From NCBI RefSeq assembly GCF_023168165.1, contig NZ_BQYJ01000001.1:496001-560000 (forward strand): a stretch of DNA of 64,000 bases. Reading direction: 5' to 3'. A program made the translations under genes and the position numbers. This document shows positions 26,791 through 36,531 of the stretch, piece by piece. The notes beneath the pieces were generated by a model. It did no database searches. It worked only from the letters and a program-made list of their open reading frames with translations, and was not told the DNA's origin. Origin of the DNA: Niallia sp. NCCP-28. Lineage in GTDB: Bacteria; Bacillota; Bacilli; Bacillales; Cytobacillaceae. How positions within the stretch are numbered: position 1 is the first letter of the stretch; every line of letters starts with the position of its first letter.

Positions 26791-26937
26791 CTAGTTCGAC
26801 AAAGTAACTAAAAATCCTTTGATTTTATTAAAAAATGTTAAAAAAGGATGAAAATCTTAATTTTTCTCCTGTTTTCTTTAAATTTCGACCATATTCGATA
26901 TTCTTTATTTTTTTCCTTAAAACATTGTCGAAACATC
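26791..26937 (-). promoter_or_regulatory. spo0A regulatory region: sigmaH promoter and 0A boxes
   Basis: Minus strand: AAGGAAAA (26911-26918), 11-bp spacer, ATCGAAT (26893-26899) fits the sigmaH consensus RAGGAWWW-N11-RNMGAAT exactly. 0A-box-like TTTGTCGAAC is at 26791-26800, a TTCGACAATG/TTGTCGAA box at 26924-26932 just upstream of the -35, and a partial GGTCGAAAT at 26883-26891. The remaining bases to 27177 are AT-rich and hold the menA promoter region and no ORF. Confidence 0.7.
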
Positions 26938-27177
26938 ACGATATAATTTTTTTATTATACTCGATAACAAATGCATAGTACTCTTTTTCACTGTCTCTTT
27001 TTTTTGCAAACATATTTATCAGACAGTTTTTTTCATATTTAACCAATCTGGGAAAAAATTTATGACGAAATGATGAATATTTTCTTGTTGTAAAACTGAT
27101 TCTTACGTTATTATTATAGTTGGACTTTCATTATGTTTTTTACTTCTATTAATTAGTGCAACAGAAAGGATTTTTTT

Positions 27178-28089
27178 ATGGAAAATGTTACAAAAGAAGT
27201 ACAGTCTACTCGTAAAGTGCTTTGGCAGCTTACAAGACCACATACGTTAACGGCCTCGTTTGTTCCTGTTTTGATTGGAACTGTACTCGCAATGCAATCT
27301 GTCAATTTAAATATAAGTTTATTTATAGCAATGCTGCTTGCATGCTTGTTTATTCAAATTGCAACTAATTTGTTTAATGAATATTACGATTTTATTAGAG
27401 GTTTAGATACGGAGGACTCCGTAGGAATTGGCGGTGCTATTGTTCGCCATGGAATGAAACCAAAAACAGTTCTGCAACTAGCTTTATTTTTATATGGCAT
27501 TTCTTTAGTGCTTGGCATTTATATTTGCGCAAGCTCCAGCTGGTGGATTGCTCTTATAGGGTTATTTGGAATGGCAATTGGTTACCTTTATACAGGCGGC
27601 CCACTTCCTATAGCTTATACGCCTTTTGGAGAAATTTTCTCTGGAATTTGCATGGGCTCTCTCTTTATTTTAATTTCTTTTTATATCCAAACAAATAATA
27701 TTACTGTCGAAAGCATTCTTATTTCCATACCAATTGCTTTTTTAGTTGGGGGAATTAATTTAGCGAATAATATTCGAGATATTGAAGAAGATACATTGGG
27801 AGGCCGCAAAACAATCGCTATTTTAATTGGTTTTGATAAAGCAGTTGCTTTGCTTGGAGCGCTTTTTACTTTATCCTACCTATGGATTATTGTCCTTATC
27901 TTGTTTGGAAGTTTAAGTCCATGGCTCCTTATCATTCTATTGAGCATAAAAAAACCAATACAAGCAATCAAAGGATTTAAAGGGGATAAAAGCCAAACAC
28001 CAGTTGCGATGAAGTCAACAGCATTAACCAATACTATTTTTGGTTTTTTATTATGCATCGGCTTATTGCTGCAATATATTTCTTCATAA
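27178..28089 (+). CDS. menA: 1,4-dihydroxy-2-naphthoate polyprenyltransferase (UbiA family)
   Basis: Membrane enzyme that prenylates DHNA to give demethylmenaquinone. 303 residues with about eight or nine membrane helices. Two Asp-rich motifs bind Mg-diphosphate: NLFNEYYDFIRGLD (about 63-76) and NNIRDIEEDTLGGRKT (about 198-213). The R/P-rich start LWQLTRPHTLTASFVPVLIG is typical of MenA. ATG 27178 behind AGAAAGGA. Isolated plus-strand gene; its prenyl donor comes from the Dxs/IspA pathway encoded nearby. Confidence 0.88.
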   Translation: MENVTKEVQSTRKVLWQLTRPHTLTASFVPVLIGTVLAMQSVNLNISLFIAMLLACLFIQIATNLFNEYYDFIRGLDTEDSVGIGGAIVRHGMKPKTVLQLALFLYGISLVLGIYICASSSWWIALIGLFGMAIGYLYTGGPLPIAYTPFGEIFSGICMGSLFILISFYIQTNNITVESILISIPIAFLVGGINLANNIRDIEEDTLGGRKTIAILIGFDKAVALLGALFTLSYLWIIVLILFGSLSPWLLIILLSIKKPIQAIKGFKGDKSQTPVAMKSTALTNTIFGFLLCIGLLLQYISS

Positions 28090-28122
28090 AAAAAGCGCTC
28101 AAGTCAGCGCTTTTTTTATGAA
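28086..28122. terminator. Bidirectional terminator between menA and spoIVB
   Basis: AAAAAAAGCGCTcaagtcAGCGCTTTTTTT; overlaps the last codon of spoIVB and closes both converging genes. Confidence 0.82.
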
Positions 28123-29405
28123 GCTTTTTGTTTTGAATTCTCATAAATATTAATTCCTGCTTCATCTAACATCCATTCTATATGAACTCCATAGCCACTA
28201 GTTGGATCATTAACAAATACATGAGTAACTGCTCCAATTACTTTTCCATCTTGAATGATTGGACTTCCGCTCATTCCTTGGACAATTCCTCCTGTTTTTC
28301 TTAACAATTCTTTATCTGTCACTTTGATGACTAACCCTTTTGTAGCTGGAAATTTTTGCGGTACAGAACTGACTACCTCTATGTCAAATAGTTTCACTTT
28401 ATCATTATCAACAACAGTTAATATTTGTGCTGGCCCCTCTTTTACTTGATCAGATAAAGTAATAGGCATTGGTTTATCCATAATTCCATTCGTTAACTGT
28501 TTGTTTAACTCTCCAAAAATTCCAAAGGCACTATTTGTCGTAATATTTCCAATTACTTCTCTATCTGAAGAAAAACGGGCTAATTTTTCGCCAGGATTGC
28601 CGCTTGATCCCTTTTCAATGCTTGTAACAGTTGATCGTACAATTTCTCCATCATCCACTACAATAGGTTTTTTTGTATCCATATCTGAAATAACATGCCC
28701 TAATGCGCCATATTTTTTTGAAGCTGGATGATAAAAAGTCATTGTTCCTATTCCTGCTGCTGAGTCTCTTATATATATACCTAATTTATAAGAATTATCT
28801 CCTTTTTCTTTTAATGGAATAAGTTTTGTTTTAATTTCATCGTTTTCTCTCCGAATGGTTATATCAAGTCCATCTCCTGAAGTTCCTGCATTTTGTACAA
28901 AAGGTGCTACATCTGACATTTTTTCAATTTTTTTGCCATTTATTTCTGTAATTAAATCGCCTACTTTAATTCCCGCTTTTTCTCCTGGGGATGCCTTGCC
29001 TTCTTCTGTATTCACTTGATGATGCCCTACTACTAATACGCCAACAGTATTTAATTTTACTCCAATAGATTGTCCGCCAGGAATAACTTTAAAATCTTTT
29101 ATTACATTCACATCTACTTTTTTCACTGGAAAACCTGCCAGTTCTAGCACTACGCCATTTTTCCCATATTCTTTGCCATGTAAAGATAATTTTTTTTCAT
29201 CCTGGCTAAGAGCAACCACTGCATTATCATCCGATAATTTTGCAGTGACAGGAATGGCAGCATCCACTGTTATTTCTTGGTTCTCAAATACCGTTATATT
29301 TTTAGGTATATGAATGTATTCTTGAAAGGGTTGATTAAAAGCTAAAGAAATTAATGAAACAAGGAGAATTCCACCAATTATTTTTCTAAGGAAGTCACTT
29401 TTCAA
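28116..29405 (-). CDS. spoIVB: SpoIVB serine peptidase (sigmaK checkpoint signal)
   Basis: Secreted by the forespore into the intermembrane space, where it cleaves SpoIVFA and lets pro-sigmaK be processed. About 429 residues. N-terminal membrane anchor ([15 protein letters not shown]), PDZ domain ([19 protein letters not shown], about 150-168), S55 peptidase domain with the catalytic His in GHVISDMD (about 236) and nucleophile Ser in GMSGSPII (about 379). Start set at TTG 29405 because GAGGAG precedes it by 10 bases; the GTG at 29414 is too close to that site. Directly upstream of spo0A-menA in the minus direction after recN. Confidence 0.92.
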   Translation of the reverse strand: MKSDFLRKIIGGILLVSLISLAFNQPFQEYIHIPKNITVFENQEITVDAAIPVTAKLSDDNAVVALSQDEKKLSLHGKEYGKNGVVLELAGFPVKKVDVNVIKDFKVIPGGQSIGVKLNTVGVLVVGHHQVNTEEGKASPGEKAGIKVGDLITEINGKKIEKMSDVAPFVQNAGTSGDGLDITIRRENDEIKTKLIPLKEKGDNSYKLGIYIRDSAAGIGTMTFYHPASKKYGALGHVISDMDTKKPIVVDDGEIVRSTVTSIEKGSSGNPGEKLARFSSDREVIGNITTNSAFGIFGELNKQLTNGIMDKPMPITLSDQVKEGPAQILTVVDNDKVKLFDIEVVSSVPQKFPATKGLVIKVTDKELLRKTGGIVQGMSGSPIIQDGKVIGAVTHVFVNDPTSGYGVHIEWMLDEAGINIYENSKQKAS

Positions 29406-29792
29406 ACTATTCACTCTCCTCGCTTCTTGTTCACCACTTTTTTGGCTACACCTATAATTTTGCCTGCAAATAGAGCATTTATAACTGTAAAATCTTTATA
29501 AAGCCCTCTCTATTTATGCACAACTAGTAAATTTCGACAAAAAGGTGTTAGTAAACCGCTGTTCATTAAGTTTTCATTTTATTATTCTACATTAATAATT
29601 TCCAAATAAATGAGGCTAAAATATGAACAGCACATATATAAAGGAAAAGTGGGGATATATACATATAGTCTTTATCTTCTTTTTTGATTATGAAAGCATT
29701 TCTACTTTATCATAACTTTTTTAAATGGATATTTTTTACATTTTTAAGGAAGGGCCGACAAACAGCACAATAAACAAATTATCTACAATAAA
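29406..29792 (-). other. spoIVB-recN intergenic region
   Basis: About 390 bp without a credible ORF. It holds the spoIVB ribosome site and promoter region. One 0A-box-like TTTTGTCGAAA (minus strand, 29532-29542) is present but may be chance. No confident sigmaF or sigmaG promoter could be called. Confidence 0.5.
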
Positions 29793-29826
29793 CAAAAACC
29801 TCCTGAATATCAGAGGTTTTTGCTTA
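29793..29826 (-). terminator. Terminator after recN
   Basis: AAAAACCTC/GAGGTTTTT stem around CTGAATATCA, T-rich tail on the minus strand. Confidence 0.78.
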
Positions 29827-29827
29827 T

Positions 29828-31513
29828 CTATCTATTCTTAGCTTTTTGTGCTAATTTTAACAGTTCTTTTGCATGTTTTTTTGTTAATTCCGTAATTTCT
29901 GTTCCAGAAATCATCCGTGCTATCTCTTTTATTTTGTCTTGTTTTGCAAGCGGGTTAACGGTAGTTGAGGTTCTGCCATCTTGAATATTTTTTGCAATAA
30001 ATAAATGCGTGTCAGCCATTGCAGCAACTTGCGGCAGGTGGGAGATGCATAAAACTTGAGAATCATTGGAAACATGAGCAATTTTTTCGGCGATGGCTTG
30101 AGCCACTCTTCCGCTTACACCCGTATCAACTTCGTCAAAGATAATGGATGTAATGCCTTGATGTTTAGAAAAAATGCTTTTTAATGCAAGCATCATCCTG
30201 GACAATTCTCCACCAGATACTATTTTTGATAAAGGTTTTAATGGCTCTCCAGGATTAGTGGAGATATAAAACTCCACTTCATCTATTCCAATTTTTGTAA
30301 CACGTTCTTCATTTTGCTTAATTTTCACTTCAAATATCGTTTTTTCCATATATAATTCTTTTAATTCTTTATGAATGTCATCAGTTAATCGCTCTGCTGC
30401 CATTTTTCGCAGCACCGTTAATTCATTTGCTTCTACTAATAAATCCGAATGGAGGCTCATCAGTTCTTTTTCCAGCTTGTCTATATGTGTTTCTTTATTC
30501 TGCAATGTTTCTAATTCTTCTGCAATTTTTGCTGCATACTGTACTATTTCTTCGACTGTTTTTCCATATTTTCTTTTCAGTCCGTTTATTTCGTTTAATC
30601 GTGACTCAATCTCATTTAAACGTTCTGGATCATATTCAAGAAAATCTAAGCTATTGCGCAATTTGCTTGCCACATCTTCTAAAATATAATAACTGTTTGA
30701 TACAGATTCAGCCATCGTTTTATATTCTGTATCAAGTGTCGCAGCATCTTCTAAATGCCCCATTGCTTCGCCAAGCCAATCTAATCCCTTCTGTTCTCCT
30801 CTTAGGCTATTGTAGCTTGTCTGGATACTATCAAAGATGCGTTCATAATTCATCAGTCTTTTTCTTTCTTCCATCAACTCTTCATCTTCTTGGATGCGTA
30901 AATTTGCATTCGTTATTTCCTCATGCTGAAATTGCAGCAAATCAAGCCTTTGTGCCATTTGTTGTTCATTTTCAGTAAGTTTGCTTAGTTTTTTCTTTGT
31001 TTGAACATACGCCTCGTAAACTTCTTCATATTCTTTTATTACTTTGCTTATTTCATTAATAGCAAATGTATCCAATAAATTCAGATGTCTGGTTTCATCC
31101 ATTAATTCTTGGTGCTCATGTTGTCCATGAATATCAATTAAACTTGAGCCAATTTCCCTCAATGTGGAAATGGTAATAAGTTTTCCATTGATTCGACAAA
31201 CACTTTTGCCGGAAAGAGCAATATCACGTCTTAGAATAATAGTTCCTTCTTCAATATCCACTCCAAATTCTTGCATTTTTTTAAAGCATGGGTGCCCCTC
31301 ATCTATATAAAATAATCCTTCAATTTCAGCTTTTTCTTCTCCATGCCTTACAAATTCTGAGGAACCTCGGCCTCCTACAAGCAGATTAATCGCATCAATA
31401 ATAATGGATTTGCCTGCACCTGTTTCACCAGTTAAAACTGTTAACCCCTTTTGAAAAGAAATTGATAAACTATCAATAATGGCAAAGTTTTTTATAGATA
31501 ATTCACTTAACAA
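29828..31513 (-). CDS. recN: DNA repair protein RecN
   Basis: SMC-like ATPase acting early at double-strand breaks. 561 residues. N-terminal Walker A GETGAGKSII (about 29-38), long central coiled coil (about 150-380), and C-terminal signature SGGELSRMMLAL plus Walker B SIIFDEVDTGVSG. Start is TTG 31513 behind AGAGGTG. It follows argR by 16 bp in the conserved tlyA-argR-recN order. Confidence 0.95.
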   Translation of the reverse strand: MLSELSIKNFAIIDSLSISFQKGLTVLTGETGAGKSIIIDAINLLVGGRGSSEFVRHGEEKAEIEGLFYIDEGHPCFKKMQEFGVDIEEGTIILRRDIALSGKSVCRINGKLITISTLREIGSSLIDIHGQHEHQELMDETRHLNLLDTFAINEISKVIKEYEEVYEAYVQTKKKLSKLTENEQQMAQRLDLLQFQHEEITNANLRIQEDEELMEERKRLMNYERIFDSIQTSYNSLRGEQKGLDWLGEAMGHLEDAATLDTEYKTMAESVSNSYYILEDVASKLRNSLDFLEYDPERLNEIESRLNEINGLKRKYGKTVEEIVQYAAKIAEELETLQNKETHIDKLEKELMSLHSDLLVEANELTVLRKMAAERLTDDIHKELKELYMEKTIFEVKIKQNEERVTKIGIDEVEFYISTNPGEPLKPLSKIVSGGELSRMMLALKSIFSKHQGITSIIFDEVDTGVSGRVAQAIAEKIAHVSNDSQVLCISHLPQVAAMADTHLFIAKNIQDGRTSTTVNPLAKQDKIKEIARMISGTEITELTKKHAKELLKLAQKAKNR

Positions 31514-31529
31514 CTATTGTCACCTCTTT

Positions 31530-31979
31530 TTAAAGCATATCAAGAAAACGATCTGTTATCGTTTGTCCATCTTCTGTCGTTCTGCAAATAATCAAGCATG
31601 TATCATCCCCGCAAATCGTCCCCAAAATCTCTTCCCAATCGAGGTTATCAATTAATGCGCCAATTGCTTGTGCATTTCCCGGCAATGATTTCAAAACCAA
31701 TAGATTTCCTGCAGAGTCAATTTTCACAAAAGAATCGACCATTATTCTTTTTAACTTTTGCAGAGGATTAAAGCGCTGATCTGCAGGAAGACTATATTTA
31801 TATCTGCCGTCTGTTAAGGGCACTTTCACTAAATGAAGTTCCTTAATATCTCTAGAGACCGTCGCCTGCGTTACATTAAATCCAGCTCTTTTTAATTCAT
31901 CGACCAGTTCATCCTGTGTTTCTATATCATTATTCGTAATAATTTCCCTTATTTTAATATGTCTTTGACCCTTATTCAT
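31530..31979 (-). CDS. argR: Arginine repressor/activator (ArgR/AhrC)
   Basis: Hexameric arginine-dependent regulator: represses arginine synthesis and activates its catabolism. 149 residues. Winged-helix N-terminus ([22 protein letters not shown], about 7-28, with recognition helix [12 protein letters not shown]), C-terminal arginine-binding domain with [18 protein letters not shown] 31979 (MNKGQRHIK) chosen over the GTG three codons upstream, matching the family's usual start. An ARG-box-like sequence precedes artP in this window. Confidence 0.94.
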   Translation of the reverse strand: MNKGQRHIKIREIITNNDIETQDELVDELKRAGFNVTQATVSRDIKELHLVKVPLTDGRYKYSLPADQRFNPLQKLKRIMVDSFVKIDSAGNLLVLKSLPGNAQAIGALIDNLDWEEILGTICGDDTCLIICRTTEDGQTITDRFLDML

Positions 31980-32162
31980 ATTTATCACCCTTTAATGATG
32001 AATGTACTAAATTTTAGGTTTCTCTCTATATAATCCTTATTAATGATCTCGCCTATTGACAAATATCCTGTACATTCTATTTTTAATTTTTGTCAAAACT
32101 CTTGTTTATTCTACAATTTGCATCAGTTTCTCCTCATTATACTATACAATTATTTATTTTTT

Positions 32163-32205
32163 TACAATCTAAAGAGGAATAAGTTTCACTTATTCCTCTT
32201 TGCCA
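32163..32205 (-). terminator. Terminator after tlyA
   Basis: AAAGAGGAATAAGT/ACTTATTCCTCTTT stem with a GAAA-type loop; it lies between tlyA and argR. Confidence 0.72.
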
Positions 32206-32214
32206 TTTGAAAAA

Positions 32215-33045
32215 TTACTCTTCTTTTTTTGTTTTTAATTCATTATGTGCAAACATGACTGTTTCATTAATAAGGCTTGTAAAATCTGACTCCTCTTCAA
32301 TAGGCTGATTATCCCAATGCAAATGGAGCAAAAATTCAATATTGCCATCCCCACCTGTAATTGGAGAAAAGGATATGCCCTTTATTTTGTAGCCTTCTTG
32401 CACAGAAAAGCTGATAATTTTCTCCAGTACAGAAACATGTACTTTTTTATCTCTTACAATCCCTTTTTTTCCGACTTGCTCTCTTCCTGCTTCAAATTGA
32501 GGTTTTACTAATGCAATAACATCGCTTTTTTCTACCAGCAATGTTTTTAAAACAGGCAAGATTAATTTTAGAGAGATAAATGATACGTCAATGGAAGCAA
32601 AATCAGGCATGCCTTCCTTTAAATCAGCTGGAGTAACATAACGGAAATTAGTTCTTTCCATAACGACTACCCGCTCATCTTGCCTTAGCTTCCAAGCAAG
32701 CTGATTGTATCCTACATCTAAGGCATATGACATCTTTGCTCCATTTTGCAAAGCACAGTCCGTAAATCCTCCTGTTGAGGAACCGATATCGAGAAGCACT
32801 TTATTTTCGATATTCACATCAAATACTTCAAGCGCTTTTTCCAGCTTTAAACCACCGCGGCTCACATACTTTAATGTTTTTCCCTTAACAGTCAGTTTGG
32901 ATTCTTTATTTATTTTTTCACCTGGCTTATCAAGTCGCATTTCTTCACAATAAACAGTTCCTGCCATTATCGCTCTTTTTGCCTTTTCTCTTGTCTCAAA
33001 TAAGCCTTGTTCTACTAATAAAATGTCTACTCTTTCTTTCTTCAT
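32215..33045 (-). CDS. TlyA family rRNA 2'-O-methyltransferase / S4-domain protein (YqxC)
   Basis: 276 residues. N-terminal S4 RNA-binding domain (VDILLVEQGLFETREKAKRAIMAG region, about 5-60), then a FtsJ-like methyltransferase with SAM motif LLDIGSSTGGFTDCALQ (about 84-100) and catalytic Lys-Asp-Lys-type residues. In mycobacteria TlyA methylates 16S and 23S rRNA; the Bacillus role is less clear. Start ATG 33045, 7 bp after dxs, so likely cotranscribed with it. Confidence 0.9.
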   Translation of the reverse strand: MKKERVDILLVEQGLFETREKAKRAIMAGTVYCEEMRLDKPGEKINKESKLTVKGKTLKYVSRGGLKLEKALEVFDVNIENKVLLDIGSSTGGFTDCALQNGAKMSYALDVGYNQLAWKLRQDERVVVMERTNFRYVTPADLKEGMPDFASIDVSFISLKLILPVLKTLLVEKSDVIALVKPQFEAGREQVGKKGIVRDKKVHVSVLEKIISFSVQEGYKIKGISFSPITGGDGNIEFLLHLHWDNQPIEEESDFTSLINETVMFAHNELKTKKEE

Positions 33046-33051
33046 CTAATC

Positions 33052-34944
33052 CTAAGCCCTTTTTTGTTTTTTTCTAGCAATTGAAGATATTCTTTTTACT
33101 GCTTCTTCTGCAGTGAAATGAATTTCATTTAATAAAGATTGAACATCCCCGTGTTCAATAAATTCATCAGGGATTCCCATTCGATCAATGCTGCTTGCAT
33201 CATATCCATGATCGTGGGCAAACTCTAATACAAAACTTCCAAATCCTCCTTGAAGAACAGCTTCTTCAATGGTTAAAATCGGTATTTGCATATTTAATAA
33301 ATCCAGCATCATCGATTCATCAAGAGGTTTAATAAATCTTGCATTGATTACCTTTACTGAAATCCCTTGTTTTCCTAGTATTTCCCTTGCTTCTAATGCC
33401 ATTTCAATTGTTGTTCCGAATGTTAATATTGCTGCATCCGATCCTTCTTTTAATACTTCCCATGAACCAATCGGAATCGTTTTAAGCTCCTCATCCATTT
33501 TGACTCCTAAACCATTGCCTCTTGGAAAACGCATAGCAATAGGACCATCATTATATTGAATTGCTGTATGGACCATATGCTGTCCTTCATTCTCATCTTT
33601 CGGCATCATCAGCACTAAATTAGGCATATGCCGCAAAAAAGCAATATCATAAACGCCTTGATGTGTTTCTCCGTCTGCTCCGACTAATCCTGCACGGTCA
33701 ATGCCAATAAAGACATTACATTTTTGGCGGCATACATCATGAAGCATTTGATCATAAGCTCTTTGTAAAAAAGTGGAATAAATCGCTAAAAATGGCTTCA
33801 TCTTTTGTGTAGCAAGTCCAGCAGCTAATGTTACCGCATGCTGTTCTGCAATGCCAACATCTAACATGCGATCAGGAAATTCCTTTGCGAACGCTTCTAA
33901 TTTAGAGCCCACAGGCATAGCAGGAGTAATGGCCACTATTCTTTCATCTTTTCGTGCAAGCTTAAGCACCGTATCACTTACTAATTTACTCCATGCAGGT
34001 GGAGTATTGACCGGTTTAATGATATCCCCTGTCTCAATCTTATACGGTCCTGTTCCATGCCATGTACCAATTGTATCCTTTTCTGCCGGAGAGAAACCTT
34101 TTCCTTTTTTTGTCAAAACATGCAAAAGTACAGGTCCTTCTGTCTTCTTAGCATAATTTAATTGCTCCAGTAAATCTTCATAGTTATGCCCATCTACAGG
34201 TCCTAGATACGTAAATCCTAGTTCTTCAAAAAACACGCCTGAAACCAGCAGATATTTTAAACTATCTTTGATTTTTTCTGCTGTAGCGGCTAATTTCCCT
34301 CCCACTGCAGGGATTTTTTTCATCAACATTTCTAATTCATCTTTTGCCCATTGGTATTTGCCTGCCGTTCTTAATCTGCCCAGCACTTGATGAAGAGCTC
34401 CTACATTTGGCGCGATAGACATCTCGTTGTCATTTAAAATAACAATCATATTTTTCTTTTCGTCCCCAATATGATTAAGAGCCTCAAGAGCCATACCGCC
34501 TGTTAATGCTCCATCTCCAATAATGGGAATAATATAAGAATCTTCTTTTTTTAGATCGCGAGCAACCGCCATTCCCATTGCAGCAGATAAGGAAGTAGAA
34601 CTATGGCCTGTTTCCCACACATCATGTTCGCTTTCATTCATTTTCGGAAATCCAGACAATCCTTTATATTGTCTTAAAGAACCAAACTCGCTGGCTCTGC
34701 CAGTTAAGATTTTATGCACATAAGATTGATGGCCCACATCCCAGATCATTTTATCTTTTGGACTATTAAAACATTTGTGCAAAGCAATTGTCAGTTCTAC
34801 TACCCCTAAATTCGGCCCAATGTGGCCCCCAGTTGCAGCTAATTGGTTGATTAAAAAATGACGAATTTCTTCACTAAGCTTCTCTAGTTCATTTATCGAT
34901 AGATCTTTTAGAAAAGATGGATTTTTAATCGACATTAAATCCAT
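33052..34944 (-). CDS. dxs: 1-deoxy-D-xylulose-5-phosphate synthase
   Basis: First step of the MEP isoprenoid pathway: pyruvate plus glyceraldehyde 3-phosphate to DXP, thiamine-dependent. About 630 residues. ThDP motif [15 protein letters not shown]...NDN (about 150-178), transketolase-type pyrimidine domain with [15 protein letters not shown] and the R-rich [15 protein letters not shown] loop. Start ATG 34944 ([11 protein letters not shown]), by comparison with the family's usual N-terminus; the TTG at 34953 is an alternative. Supplies IspA and menaquinone synthesis. Confidence 0.94.
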   Translation of the reverse strand: MDLMSIKNPSFLKDLSINELEKLSEEIRHFLINQLAATGGHIGPNLGVVELTIALHKCFNSPKDKMIWDVGHQSYVHKILTGRASEFGSLRQYKGLSGFPKMNESEHDVWETGHSSTSLSAAMGMAVARDLKKEDSYIIPIIGDGALTGGMALEALNHIGDEKKNMIVILNDNEMSIAPNVGALHQVLGRLRTAGKYQWAKDELEMLMKKIPAVGGKLAATAEKIKDSLKYLLVSGVFFEELGFTYLGPVDGHNYEDLLEQLNYAKKTEGPVLLHVLTKKGKGFSPAEKDTIGTWHGTGPYKIETGDIIKPVNTPPAWSKLVSDTVLKLARKDERIVAITPAMPVGSKLEAFAKEFPDRMLDVGIAEQHAVTLAAGLATQKMKPFLAIYSTFLQRAYDQMLHDVCRQKCNVFIGIDRAGLVGADGETHQGVYDIAFLRHMPNLVLMMPKDENEGQHMVHTAIQYNDGPIAMRFPRGNGLGVKMDEELKTIPIGSWEVLKEGSDAAILTFGTTIEMALEAREILGKQGISVKVINARFIKPLDESMMLDLLNMQIPILTIEEAVLQGGFGSFVLEFAHDHGYDASSIDRMGIPDEFIEHGDVQSLLNEIHFTAEEAVKRISSIARKKQKRA

Positions 34945-35279
34945 ACATAACAACTCACTTTCATATCAAGTATACCGCCCATAAAATTTTAACTTTTATA
35001 TAGCATACATTCTTTTTTATTTTTTCATACTAACTATTAAATCCGTATTTAAAAAAGCTTTTATGAATTGATAAACAATATTCATAATAAACATTAAATA
35101 TGTATTATACCATTGTATGCTGGAAAACAGTAAGCCATTTCCCCCAGGAATCAAAAAAACCATCCATATTGTAAAATGTTTTTATGATTGCCCCTCTTTA
35201 CAACGCTTTCATTTCTTCAAGTTTTTTCTTGCAAACTAAAAAACTTGAAGACAATTTATCCTTTGTTTTTAATAGATAA
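34945..35279 (-). other. dxs upstream region with a 13-bp inverted repeat and a cre-like site
   Basis: No ORF. It contains a perfect CTTCAAGTTTTTT/AAAAAACTTGAAG inverted repeat (35218-35251, 10-base loop) and, just beside it, a cre-like TGAAAGCGTTGTAA on the minus strand (35199-35212; lacks the terminal CA). dxs thus probably has its own promoter here, separate from ispA. Confidence 0.45.
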
Positions 35280-35311
35280 AAAAACCGCTAACACTCAGGT
35301 GTAACGGCTAT
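35280..35311 (-). terminator. Terminator after ispA
   Basis: Minus strand CCGTTACAC-CTGA-GTGTTAGCGG (one wobble) followed by TTTTTTT. Confidence 0.75.
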
Positions 35312-35396
35312 TTGATTCCTTTATCTATTTTAGCATAAAGTCTCTATATTATAAATTTTACCACTTTTATCTATAGTATAAACCACCCGTTCCTTT

Positions 35397-36287
35397 TTAA
35401 CTTACCCGATTAGCCACCAAATCGGTTATTGATTCTAGGATACCCGTATCAAGCGATAATTCAGAAAGAATTGCTTTTGCTTTATTAATATGGGTATCAA
35501 GCTCCTTTTTCGCTCCATCCATTGTCAAAAGAGCAGGATATGTACTCTTCTGATTGTACGCATCACTTCCAACTGGCTTACCAATTAATGCCTCATCGCC
35601 CTCAAGATCTAATATATCATCCCTTATTTGGAAAGCTAGACCTAAATGCTGGGCAAAGTTTGTCAACTGCTGCAGCTGCTGCTTATTCCCTTTGCTTAAA
35701 ACTGCTCCTAAAAGGACGCTTGCCGCAAGCAATTTTCCTGTTTTATGGATATGGATATACTCAAGTTCTTTTTGGGAAAGTTTTTTCTCCTCCCCTTCCA
35801 TATCAGCAACCTGCCCTCCAACCATTCCTTCGGGACCTGCTGCTTGAGAAAGAATTTCTATTGCTTTTACTATTGTTTCTCCACTAAACTCTTTTGTCAT
35901 TTGTGTCAGCAATTGAAAACTATATGTCAAAAGACCATCTCCCGCCAGAATAGCAATGGCTTCCCCATATACTTTATGATTTGTCGGGATTCCTCTTCTT
36001 AGATCATCATCATCCATGCTTGGCAAATCATCATGAATAAGGGAATACGTATGAATCATTTCTATAGCCACAGCCGAAAGCAGTCCTTTTTTTGGATCTT
36101 CTCCAAATGCATGCATAGTCGCAAACAGTAATAAAGGACGAATCCGTTTGCCTCCAGCACTGATGGAATATGCCATTGCATCTTTAATAACAGACGGTGC
36201 AGAAAGCTGATCAATACTTTGTTTCATGTGTTCTTCTAATAGTTTTTTATACGTTTTAGCAAAATCATTAAGAGATGAATACCGCAC
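35397..36287 (-). CDS. ispA: Farnesyl diphosphate synthase
   Basis: Condenses IPP with DMAPP and GPP. 296 residues, family length. First Asp-rich motif DDLPSMDDDDLRRG (about 84-97) and second IRDDILDLEGD (about 226-236), plus GGKRIRPLL near residue 45. Start is GTG 36287 with an AGGAGG site overlapping the xseB end, so it is coupled to xseB-xseA. Product feeds longer prenyl chains for menaquinone and undecaprenyl phosphate. Confidence 0.94.
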   Translation of the reverse strand: MRYSSLNDFAKTYKKLLEEHMKQSIDQLSAPSVIKDAMAYSISAGGKRIRPLLLFATMHAFGEDPKKGLLSAVAIEMIHTYSLIHDDLPSMDDDDLRRGIPTNHKVYGEAIAILAGDGLLTYSFQLLTQMTKEFSGETIVKAIEILSQAAGPEGMVGGQVADMEGEEKKLSQKELEYIHIHKTGKLLAASVLLGAVLSKGNKQQLQQLTNFAQHLGLAFQIRDDILDLEGDEALIGKPVGSDAYNQKSTYPALLTMDGAKKELDTHINKAKAILSELSLDTGILESITDLVANRVS

Positions 36288-36291
36288 TGGA

Positions 36292-36528
36292 TTATTCCTC
36301 CTCTGATATGGAAAAAACCTCTTTTTGACCGTTGTCTAAAACAATCTCTGCAAGCTGTTCTTCCACATTTTTTAATTTATCATGGCAAAATTTAGAAAGT
36401 TCCATTCCTTTTTTATATGTATTGATTGCTTCTTCTAATGGAACATCTCCCTCTTCTAATTTTTCGACAATTCTCTCTAACTCATTCATTGCTTCTTCAA
36501 AAGATAGATTTTTCTGTTCAGCCAACAT
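36292..36528 (-). CDS. xseB: Exodeoxyribonuclease VII small subunit
   Basis: 78 residues with the conserved [27 protein letters not shown]-type helical core (about 9-35; here from FEEAMNELE). Partner of XseA in single-strand DNA degradation during repair. Ends 4 bp before the ispA start and follows xseA by 3 bp. Confidence 0.94.
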   Translation of the reverse strand: MLAEQKNLSFEEAMNELERIVEKLEEGDVPLEEAINTYKKGMELSKFCHDKLKNVEEQLAEIVLDNGQKEVFSISEEE

Positions 36529-36531
36529 GGA

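Noticed and set aside
29532-29542. 0A-box-like TTTTGTCGAAA upstream of spoIVB
   Set aside because: spoIVB is a forespore gene in all known Bacilli, the site stands alone and no promoter pattern goes with it; probably chance in AT-rich DNA.
30427-30978. 183-codon plus-strand ORF opposite recN
   Set aside because: Antisense shadow of the RecN coiled-coil region; no ribosome site.
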